From positions 62,001 to 126,000 of the forward strand of contig NZ_SPQO01000005.1 of NCBI RefSeq assembly GCF_004570325.1: 64,000 bases of DNA, given 5' to 3'. Source of the DNA: Mycobacterium sp. PS03-16. GTDB lineage: Bacteria > Actinomycetota > Actinomycetes > Mycobacteriales > Mycobacteriaceae. Below are positions 55,879-64,000 of the stretch, piece after piece. The position numbers were made by a program, and so were the translations under genes. Position 1 is the first letter of the stretch. The number at the start of each line of letters is the position of its first letter. Under the pieces are notes generated by a model. It was given only the letters and a program-made list of their open reading frames with translations, had not been told where the DNA came from and did no database searches.

Positions 55879-56364
55879 ATGCGGCACACCCGCCTCGACC
55901 GCTTCGACCGGGTCCACTCCGTGGTGTCGGAACTGGAGCTGCCACCGGCCGTGTTCAAAACCTGTCCATGGCAACCGCGATCCCTGATCGAGACCGGCCT
56001 GCGGCAGTGGCTGCGCTGCTGTGCCCCGGCCCTGCGGGATGAGCAGGTGATCGGGATGCCGTCCCGGGCGGTCGACGAGGCGTGGCACGGATTCATCCTC
56101 TGCACCGTGCGATACGCCGCCTTCTGCACCGAGGCCTACGGACGGTTCCTGCACCACCACCCCGAAGGAGCCGGACCCGCCGGGGGCCCGCCTGAAGAAC
56201 CGATGGCTGAACAGCTGCGCAGGACCGTGATCGCCTGGACGCTCGTCGCGCGCCCGCAGGAGCGCTGTGTGCTGTGGGACCTCGACCGGCGATTGGGTCT
56301 CGACCACCCGTGGGGTGTCGACGCCGGCCTGGTGGCGGCCGTGAGCCGTGACCTCGCCGGCTGA
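55879..56364 (+). CDS. Glycine-rich-domain-protein-like (DEAWH...HHHP) protein
   Basis: 161 residues with the segment SRAVDEAWHGFILCTVRYAA followed by FC, YGRFLHHHPEGAG. This His/aromatic pattern (DExWH, then Y/FxxFC, then G-x-F-hHH-P) recalls the GRDP-like/DUF1399 family, whose role is unknown. Conserved His and Cys could bind metal or heme. Divergent from the two Gly-Cys-tail genes, forming a compact module. The stop is 3 bases from the convergent hsaB stop. Confidence 0.6.
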   Translation: MRHTRLDRFDRVHSVVSELELPPAVFKTCPWQPRSLIETGLRQWLRCCAPALRDEQVIGMPSRAVDEAWHGFILCTVRYAAFCTEAYGRFLHHHPEGAGPAGGPPEEPMAEQLRRTVIAWTLVARPQERCVLWDLDRRLGLDHPWGVDAGLVAAVSRDLAG

Positions 56365-56367
56365 CGC

Positions 56368-56943
56368 CTACAGCCAGGTGTCGGGTGTGGTCGCGGTGAG
56401 GAACGCCTCGAGATCGTCACGCCAGTGTGCCGGCGAATTCTTGTCCGGCTCGATGCCGGTGTACTCGCCGCGGTAGAACAGCAGCGGGCGCGGCTTCTTC
56501 CGAGGCACATCGGACAGCGAGTGCACGGCACCGAACACCACGAAGTGGTCACCGCCGTCGACGACCGAATGCACGGTGCAGTCGATGTGCGCGAGCGTCC
56601 CGTCGATGATCGGCGACCCGAGATCCGACGCGCGCCAGTCGATCCCGGCGAACTTGTCCGGCTCGCGGGAGCCGAACCGGGCCGAGACGTCCTTCTGCTT
56701 CTCGTGCAGCACGTTCACGCAGAACCGCCCACTCGCCTCGATCGCCTGCCACGACCGTGAGACCTTGGTCGGGCAGAACAGCACCAACGGCGGGTCGAGG
56801 GACAGCGCGGCGAACGACTGACACGCGAAGCCCACCGGCACCCCCTCGTGCACGGTGGTGATCACGGTGATGCCGGTGCAGAACTGGCCGAGCACACTGC
56901 GGAACGTGCGCGGGTCGATGCTCGGGCCGGAGTGCGAAGCCAT
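56368..56943 (-). CDS. hsaB: Flavin reductase HsaB of 3-HSA hydroxylase
   Basis: 191 residues equivalent to Rv3567c; FMN-reductase split barrel (FCTGITVITTVHEGVPVGFACQSFAALSLDPP). Supplies reduced flavin to HsaA for hydroxylation of the aromatised A ring (3-HSA). Last gene of hsaA-hsaD-hsaC-hsaB; 6 bases after hsaC. The nat gene that follows hsaB in M. tuberculosis is absent here. Confidence 0.94.
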   Translation of the reverse strand: MASHSGPSIDPRTFRSVLGQFCTGITVITTVHEGVPVGFACQSFAALSLDPPLVLFCPTKVSRSWQAIEASGRFCVNVLHEKQKDVSARFGSREPDKFAGIDWRASDLGSPIIDGTLAHIDCTVHSVVDGGDHFVVFGAVHSLSDVPRKKPRPLLFYRGEYTGIEPDKNSPAHWRDDLEAFLTATTPDTWL

Positions 56944-56949
56944 GGATCC

Positions 56950-58757
<1,808 letters not shown>

Positions 58758-59942
58758 TCAGACCATCGTGTCCTGCGGCGGCAGGCCGAAGGCGTCGTTG
58801 CCGAAGATGAGGTACGCCCGCTCGGGTTCGTTGGCCGCGTGCACGCGGCCGGCGTGGGCGTCGCGCCAGAACCGCTGCACCGGCTGGTCGAGACCCAGCG
58901 CGGTGGCGCCCGACGCCTCGAACAGCAGGTCGATCGACGCGATCGCGCGCGCGGTCGCCCGCACCTGATCGCGGCGGGCGCGGGCGCGCAGCTCGAACGG
59001 AATCTCCTTGTCCGCCTGCAGCAGTGCGTACTCGTCGGCGACGTTGCCGATCAACTGACGCCACCCCGCATCGATGTCGCTGGCCGCCTCGGCGATCCGG
59101 ATCTTGGCGAACGGATCCTCCTTGGACTTCTCGCCGGCGAACGCCGCGCGCACCCGCTTGCCCTGGTGTTCGACATGAGCGTCGTACGCGCCGTAGGCCA
59201 TCCCCATGATCGGGGCGGTGATCGTCGTGGGATGCATGGTGCCCCAGGGCATCTTGTACACCGGTGCGGTGTTGTTCTGCAGACCGCCCGCGGTGCGGTC
59301 GTTCATCGCCTTGTATGACAAGAAGCGGTGCCGCGGCACGAACACGTCCTTGACGACGACGGTGTTGCTGCCGGTGCCCTTGAGCCCCACCACATTCCAC
59401 ACGTCGTCGATGCGGTAGTCACTGCGCGGGATGAGGAAGCTGCCGAAGTCGACCGGCTTGCCGTCCTTGATCACCGGGCCGCCGACGAACGCCCACGTCG
59501 CATGGTCGCAGCCCGACGACCACTGCCAGGCGCCGCTGACCAGGTAGCCGCCGTCGACCACGGTGCCCGCGCCCATCGGGGCATACGACGAGGAGACCCG
59601 CACGGTCGGATCGTCACCCCAGACCTCGTCCTGGGCCTGCTGATCGAACAGCGCCAGATGCCAGTTGTGCACGCCGATGATCGAGCTGACCCACCCCGTC
59701 GACCCGCACGCACTGCCCAGCCGGCGCACCGCCTCGTAGAACAGCGTCGGATCGCACTGCATGCCACCCCACTGCTCGGGCTGCAGCAGCTTGAAGAAGC
59801 CGATCTCGTCGAGATCCTTCACCGTCTCGTCGGGCAGCCTGCGGAGTTCCTCGGCCTCGGGTGCGCGCTTGCGCAAGGTGGGCAGCAGGTCGTCGATGCC
59901 GCTGAGGACCGCCTGCGCGTCGCGCTGTTCAATGGACGTCAC
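58758..59942 (-). CDS. hsaA: 3-HSA hydroxylase oxygenase subunit HsaA
   Basis: 394-residue flavin-dependent monooxygenase of the acyl-CoA-dehydrogenase-like class, equivalent to Rv3570c. Uses reduced flavin from HsaB to hydroxylate 3-HSA to the catechol 3,4-DHSA. Typical segments: LLQPEQWGGMQCDPTLFYEA, GSTGWVSSIIGVHNWHLA, GAWQWSSGCDHATW. First gene of the ring A/B operon; KstR boxes lie upstream. Confidence 0.95.
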   Translation of the reverse strand: MTSIEQRDAQAVLSGIDDLLPTLRKRAPEAEELRRLPDETVKDLDEIGFFKLLQPEQWGGMQCDPTLFYEAVRRLGSACGSTGWVSSIIGVHNWHLALFDQQAQDEVWGDDPTVRVSSSYAPMGAGTVVDGGYLVSGAWQWSSGCDHATWAFVGGPVIKDGKPVDFGSFLIPRSDYRIDDVWNVVGLKGTGSNTVVVKDVFVPRHRFLSYKAMNDRTAGGLQNNTAPVYKMPWGTMHPTTITAPIMGMAYGAYDAHVEHQGKRVRAAFAGEKSKEDPFAKIRIAEAASDIDAGWRQLIGNVADEYALLQADKEIPFELRARARRDQVRATARAIASIDLLFEASGATALGLDQPVQRFWRDAHAGRVHAANEPERAYLIFGNDAFGLPPQDTMV

Positions 59943-59990
59943 TGCCTGCCTCCAACACGTACGGGACTGAAACGGGGCTTGGACAAAGAT

Positions 59991-60004
59991 TAGAACACGT
60001 TACG
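59991..60004. promoter_or_regulatory. KstR-type operator (one mismatch) upstream of hsaA
   Basis: TAGAACACGTTACG matches TNNAACNNGTTNNA except for the last base. It lies 48 bases before the hsaA start. Confidence 0.7.
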
Positions 60005-60058
60005 ATTTGTGTCGAGCAGCCCAACCCTGCAGGGTCTGGACCTGCGGAAGTGCATTTC

Positions 60059-60072
60059 TGTAACCTGTTCTA
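60059..60072. promoter_or_regulatory. KstR-type operator upstream of kshB
   Basis: TGTAACCTGTTCTA fits TNNAACNNGTTNNA exactly. It lies 26 bases before the preferred kshB GTG; the longer reading frame would place it inside coding sequence. Confidence 0.85.
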
Positions 60073-60098
60073 ATTATGACGGAAGGGTGGGCTGCAAC

Positions 60099-61178
60099 GT
60101 GGGCCAGGACGTGACGGACGAGCCGCTCGGCAGCCACGTGCTCGAACTGGAGGTGGCCGACGTCGTCGAGGAGACCGCCGACGCCCGCTCCCTGGTGTTC
60201 AGAGTTCCCGATGGCCCCGACGCGCCGGACATCCCGGCCGAACGGTTGCAGTACGCGCCCGGTCAGTTCCTCACGCTGCGGGTGCCCAGCGACCGCACGG
60301 GTTCGGTCGCCCGGTGCTACTCGCTGTGCAGTTCGCCGTTCAGCGACGATCCGATGACCGTGACCGTCAAGCGGACCGCCGACGGCTACGCCTCCAACTG
60401 GCTGTGCGACAACGCGCACCCGGGCATGCGGATGCACGTGCTGGCGCCCTCGGGCACGTTCGTGCCCACCTCACTCGACGACGACTTCCTGCTGCTGGCG
60501 GCGGGCAGCGGCATCACCCCGATGATGGCGATCCTCAAATCCGCCCTCGCCGAGGGCAGCGGGAAGGTGGTGCTCGTCTACGCCAACCGCGACGAGAGCA
60601 GCGTCATCTTCGCCGGCGCCCTGCGCGATCTGGCCGCCAAGTACGCCGACCGGCTGACCGTCGTGCACTGGCTGGAATCGGTGCAGGGCCTGCCATCGGC
60701 GACGGCGCTCGCCGGACTGGCGCTGCCCTACACCGGGCACGAGGCCTACATCTGCGGTCCCGGCCCGTTCATGGCCGCCGCGCAGGAAGCCCTCGGCAGC
60801 GCCGGGACCGCGCCGGACAAGGTGCACATCGAGGTGTTCAAATCGCTGGAGTCCGATCCGTTCGCCGCGGTGGTCATCCCGGAGGACGACAGCGACGAGG
60901 GCCCGGCCACCGCGGTGGTGACCCTGGACGGTCAGACCCACGAGGTGCGCTGGCCGCGGAAAGCCAAACTCCTCGACGTCCTGCTGGATCAGGGTCTCGA
61001 CGCGCCGTTCTCCTGCCGCGAGGGCCACTGCGGCGCCTGCGCGGTGCTCAAGAAGAGCGGCGAGGTCGACATGGAGATCAACGACGTGCTCGAACCAGCC
61101 GACCTCGACGAGGGGCTGATCCTGGGCTGCCAGGCGGTGCCGCGGTCGGATTCGGTCGAAGTCACCTACGACGAATAG
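60099..61178 (+). CDS. kshB: 3-Ketosteroid 9alpha-hydroxylase reductase KshB
   Basis: 359 residues equivalent to Rv3571: FAD-binding RCYSLCS, NAD-binding GSGITPMM and CGPGPFM, and a C-terminal [2Fe-2S] domain (CREGHCGACAVL, then a distal Cys in LGCQAV). Passes electrons from NADH to KshA, which opens ring B with KstD; kshA is not in this window. GTG at 60099 aligns with the length of the M. tuberculosis protein; the frame also runs upstream to 60009, over a KstR box. Confidence 0.94.
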   Translation: MGQDVTDEPLGSHVLELEVADVVEETADARSLVFRVPDGPDAPDIPAERLQYAPGQFLTLRVPSDRTGSVARCYSLCSSPFSDDPMTVTVKRTADGYASNWLCDNAHPGMRMHVLAPSGTFVPTSLDDDFLLLAAGSGITPMMAILKSALAEGSGKVVLVYANRDESSVIFAGALRDLAAKYADRLTVVHWLESVQGLPSATALAGLALPYTGHEAYICGPGPFMAAAQEALGSAGTAPDKVHIEVFKSLESDPFAAVVIPEDDSDEGPATAVVTLDGQTHEVRWPRKAKLLDVLLDQGLDAPFSCREGHCGACAVLKKSGEVDMEINDVLEPADLDEGLILGCQAVPRSDSVEVTYDE

Positions 61179-61199
61179 CGAAGGGCTAACTTCAACACG

Positions 61200-61772
61200 A
61201 TGAACCGGCTCGCAGCAGTGAGTGCAGCGGCAGCGCTGGCGGCGGTGCTCGCCGCACCCGCCACCGCGGGCGCCGCGGTCAACGCGGCGCGCACGTCGAT
61301 CCCCGTCGACCCCGCCACCCAGATCGAGATGCACGTCAGCGCGGACTGCGCGGGCACGCGATGCACGTTCACCACCGCCGCCAACCTGCTCGGACCCGGC
61401 GGGCCGACCGGTTTCCCGGGTGACACGTGGTCACGGCAAACCATCACGCTGCGCAGCAACGACCGCGACGTCTGGCAGGAGGTGCAGTACAGCGCACCCG
61501 CCGGTGTGCCTCGGGAAGTCAAGGGGGCCAACCACAACAACGTGCTGTCCAAGATGTACAAGGGGCTGCGCGACGTCGAGATCTCGGTGACGTCGTTCGG
61601 CGGCGGGCCGCTCGAGCGCTACCGCGTCGACGGCGACTCGATGCCGATGGCGTGGAGCACCGGGCAGCCGAACACCGAGGCCACCTTCATCGTGTGCTCG
61701 CAGATCCAGGTGGTCTACGCCGGGGTGAACCTGACCACCCCGCAGGCCTGCGCGCAGACCACCTTCAACTGA
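61200..61772 (+). CDS. Exported protein, Rv3572-like
   Basis: 190 residues with a clear signal peptide (MNRLAAVSAAAALAAVLA APATAGA, cleavage likely after the AGA around 23-26) and a mature domain with two Cys pairs (CAGTRC and C...C near the end). It corresponds by position to Rv3572 between kshB and fadE34. Function unknown; secreted or envelope-bound. Starts 21 bases after kshB and is probably cotranscribed. Confidence 0.8.
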   Translation: MNRLAAVSAAAALAAVLAAPATAGAAVNAARTSIPVDPATQIEMHVSADCAGTRCTFTTAANLLGPGGPTGFPGDTWSRQTITLRSNDRDVWQEVQYSAPAGVPREVKGANHNNVLSKMYKGLRDVEISVTSFGGGPLERYRVDGDSMPMAWSTGQPNTEATFIVCSQIQVVYAGVNLTTPQACAQTTFN

Positions 61773-61775
61773 CCG

Positions 61776-63902
61776 CTACCGCGGCAGCCCCAGCAACCGC
61801 TCGCCGGCGAGGGTGAGCAGGATCTGCTCGGTGCCACCGGCGATGGTCAGGCAGCGGGTGTTGAGGAAGTCGTGCACCTGCTGGTTGGACACCGACCCGG
61901 CACCGTCGGAGAGTTCCATCCGGAACTCCGCCAGCCCCTGCCGGTAGCGCACGCCGATCAGCTTGCGGGCGCTGGACTCCGCGCCCGGATCCTGTCCGCC
62001 GACCGCCTTCTGGGCGATGCGCTGGTCGAGCAGCGAACCGACCTGGGCGGTCAGGATCAGCACCCCCAGCCTGTCCTGATCGGCCGGGTCGAGGCCCTGT
62101 TCGGCCACGACGCGCAGCAGCTCCTCCATCGGATTGCCCAGCGCGGTGCCCGCCGCCATCGCCACCCGCTCGTTGGCCAGCGTGGTGCGGGCCAGCCGCC
62201 ACCCGTCGTTGACCTGACCGACCACCATCTCGTCGGGCACGAACACGTCGTCGAAGAACACCTCGTTGAACAGTTCGTCACCGGTGATCTCGCGCAGCGG
62301 CCGGATCACGATGCCCGGTGAACGCATGTCGATCAGGAAGTACGTGATCCCTTTGTGCTTCGGGGCGTCCGGGTCCGTTCTGGCCAGGCACACGCCCCAG
62401 TGCGCGGTGTGCGCCGACGACGTCCACACCTTCTGCCCGGTCAGCCTCCAGCCGCCCTCGGCGCGAACGGCTTTCGTGCGCAGGGCGGCGAGGTCCGAGC
62501 CGGCGCCCGGCTCGCTGAACAGCTGACACCACTTGAGCTCACCGCGCAGCGTCGGCGGGACGAACTGCTCGATCTGCTCGGGGCTGCCGTGTTCGAGGAT
62601 CGTCGGCGCGGCCCACCACCCGATCACCAGGTCGGGCCGTTCGACACCGGCCGCAGCCAGCTCCTGGTCGATCAGCAGCTGCTCGGCCGGGGCGGCCGCC
62701 CGGCCGAACGGCTTGGGCCAGTGCGGCGCCAGCAGTCCCGCCTGCGCCAGCGCGGGCTGGCGCGCGTCGGCGGGCAGCTTCGCCACCTCACCCACCGCCG
62801 CGCTGATCTCCGGCCGCAGGTGGTCCACCGAGTCCAGATCGATGTGCAGTTCCCGGCGCACCCCCTGCTGGGTCAGCTCGGCGATGCGGCGCAACCAACG
62901 GGAGCGTCCACCCAGGAACTGCGAGATGCCGTGGGCCCGGCGCAGATACAGATGCGCGTCGTGCTCCCAGGTGATACCGATGCCGCCGAGGACCTGGATG
63001 CAGTCCTTCGCGTTGGCCTTCGCCGCCTCGATACCGGCGGCCGCGGCCACCGCTGCGGCGATCGACAGCTGCCGGTCGTCGCCGCCCGCCGCGGCGCCGG
63101 CCGCATCGGCGGCCGTCACCGACACCTGCTCGGCGCGCAACAACATCTCCGCACACATGTGCTTGATGGCCTGGAAGCTGCCGATCGGCTTGCCGAACTG
63201 CTCGCGCACCTTCGCATACTCGGTGGCGGTGATCAGCTGCCAGCGCGCCACCCCGGCCGCCTCGGCGGCCAGCATCGTCGCCGCGAGATCCGCGAAGCGT
63301 CCGCGTGGCACGTCGAGCACCGCCGCCGGCGCCGTGTCGAAGGTGACCCGCGCCAGCGGCCGGGAGAAGTCGGTGGCTTCGAGCGGCTCGACGGTCACAC
63401 CGTCGGCGGTGGCGTCGACGAGCACCACCGCGTCACCGGCCGGGATCAGCAGGACTCCGGCGGCGTCGGCACCCAGCACGCGGGGCGCCACACCGGAGGC
63501 GGTGCCGCCGTCGAGGGTCACCTCGGCCACCAGCGCGGCGCCTGCGGTCCGTTCGCCGGAGGCCAGCGCATCGAGCAGGTCGGTGTCGGAGACGACGAGG
63601 GTGGCCAGCGCGGTGGTGGCGACCGGCCCGGGCACCATCGCCGCGGCGGCCTCGTCGACCATCGCGCACAGATCCTCGACGGTGCCGCCTGCCCCGCCGA
63701 GCTCCTCGGGGATCGCGACGCCGAAGATGCCCAGTTCAGCCAGCCCGGCGTAGGCCCGGCGCCAGGCGTCGGGGTCACCCTGCTCGACCTCGCGGGCGGC
63801 CTCCACCGCACCCGACCGGGCCGCCCAGTCGCGGACCAGCTCACGCGCGGCAAACTGTTCGTCGGTGCCGGGGCCGGATCCCGACAGCACGGACTGAGTC
63901 AT
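61776..63902 (-). CDS. fadE34: Two-domain steroid acyl-CoA dehydrogenase FadE34 (ChsE3)
   Basis: 708 residues, about twice a normal acyl-CoA dehydrogenase: two such domains in one chain, as in Rv3573c. Each half has dehydrogenase motifs (KVREQFGKPIGSFQAIKHM and GGIGITWEHDAHLYLRRAH in the first; FSEPGAGSDLAAL, GQKVWTSSAHTAHWG and GGTEQILLTLAGERLLGLP in the second). Acts on five-carbon sterol or bile-acid side chains (C24 acyl-CoA). The ATG at 63902 was preferred to 63938. Confidence 0.93.
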   Translation of the reverse strand: MTQSVLSGSGPGTDEQFAARELVRDWAARSGAVEAAREVEQGDPDAWRRAYAGLAELGIFGVAIPEELGGAGGTVEDLCAMVDEAAAAMVPGPVATTALATLVVSDTDLLDALASGERTAGAALVAEVTLDGGTASGVAPRVLGADAAGVLLIPAGDAVVLVDATADGVTVEPLEATDFSRPLARVTFDTAPAAVLDVPRGRFADLAATMLAAEAAGVARWQLITATEYAKVREQFGKPIGSFQAIKHMCAEMLLRAEQVSVTAADAAGAAAGGDDRQLSIAAAVAAAAGIEAAKANAKDCIQVLGGIGITWEHDAHLYLRRAHGISQFLGGRSRWLRRIAELTQQGVRRELHIDLDSVDHLRPEISAAVGEVAKLPADARQPALAQAGLLAPHWPKPFGRAAAPAEQLLIDQELAAAGVERPDLVIGWWAAPTILEHGSPEQIEQFVPPTLRGELKWCQLFSEPGAGSDLAALRTKAVRAEGGWRLTGQKVWTSSAHTAHWGVCLARTDPDAPKHKGITYFLIDMRSPGIVIRPLREITGDELFNEVFFDDVFVPDEMVVGQVNDGWRLARTTLANERVAMAAGTALGNPMEELLRVVAEQGLDPADQDRLGVLILTAQVGSLLDQRIAQKAVGGQDPGAESSARKLIGVRYRQGLAEFRMELSDGAGSVSNQQVHDFLNTRCLTIAGGTEQILLTLAGERLLGLPR

Positions 63903-64000
63903 TTTCCGGACCTCTCGCCTTGGGTGAGAAGGTCTCACTCCCCACTAGAACGTGTTCTAATGGTGACACTGTCGAGCCGTCAAGTCGACCGGCATAGCAG
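63903..64000. other. Window end: fadE34 promoter region
   Basis: Non-coding up to the edge apart from a KstR box. In M. tuberculosis the next divergent gene is kstR (Rv3574); its start is expected just beyond the edge. Confidence 0.5.
63946..63959. promoter_or_regulatory. KstR-type operator upstream of fadE34
   Basis: TAGAACGTGTTCTA, a perfect palindrome and exact match to TNNAACNNGTTNNA, 44 bases before the fadE34 ATG; probably shared with kstR outside the window. Confidence 0.92.

Overview
ORGANISM. The window reads as chromosome of a fast-growing mycobacterium (Mycolicibacterium type). The coding DNA is GC-rich, GTG starts and 4-base stop/start overlaps (ATGA, GTGA) are very common, there is a PE/PPE-like type VII secretion substrate pair, a 13E12-type HNH gene, and the cholesterol-catabolic locus is largely collinear with M. 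tuberculosis Rv3540c-Rv3573c. Gene names in that part are assigned by recognising the proteins and their order, not by a database search. LEFT REGION (1-15.6 kb, less GC-rich). Eleven genes on the minus strand form one tightly packed operon for an unidentified glycoconjugate: a stand-alone GlmS-type glutaminase, a polyprenyl-type glycosyltransferase, a 2-oxoglutarate/Fe(II) oxygenase, a sugar-nucleotide SDR, a DegT aminotransferase, a glucose-1-phosphate cytidylyltransferase, a TylCIII-like C-methyltransferase, a family 2 glycosyltransferase, a flippase fused to a second family 2 glycosyltransferase, a polytopic GT-C-like membrane protein, and an acyltransferase-like gene cut by the window edge. 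Upstream lie two paralogous NarL/FixJ-type regulators whose receiver domains both lack the phospho-acceptor Asp. Each is followed by the same 41-bp two-block DNA element; one copy sits in front of the operon. MIDDLE REGION (15.6-48 kb). After the PE/PPE-like pair come the KstR-type sterol side-chain genes (cyp125-fadE28-fadE29-chsH2-chsH1-ltp2 and divergent fadA5), two Ddn-type F420-dependent proteins with a DsbA-like protein, then the KstR2-type ring C/D genes: two SDRs, echA20-ipdA-ipdB-ipdC, fadA6-kstR2, ipdF-fadE30, and fadD3-fadE31-fadE32-fadE33-aspB. Three CAAG-NN-CTTG boxes mark the KstR2 promoters. Two sets of unrelated genes are inserted: a zinc-ribbon/SatD/DUF3307-like/alcohol dehydrogenase group and a response regulator/histidine kinase/DUF4173 operon. 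RIGHT REGION (48-64 kb). Between aspB and hsaB lie an HNH gene, a compact 3-hydroxybutyrate/acetoacetate utilisation operon (MHS transporter, SDR, acetoacetyl-CoA synthetase) with a divergent LysR regulator, a lipase-like hydrolase, and a small module of two membrane proteins with Gly-Cys tails facing a His-rich DEAWH protein. The KstR-type ring A/B genes follow (hsaA-hsaD-hsaC-hsaB, kshB), then an exported protein and fadE34, each major promoter carrying a TNNAACNNGTTNNA box. TOGETHER. Cyp125 starts side-chain oxidation; FadA5, FadE28/29, ChsH1/H2 and Ltp2 remove the side chain; KshB and HsaA-D open rings A/B; FadD3, FadE30, IpdF, IpdC, EchA20, IpdAB, FadA6 and FadE31-33 degrade the C/D-ring propionate to central metabolites. 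No tRNA, rRNA, CRISPR array, insertion sequence or prophage was seen.
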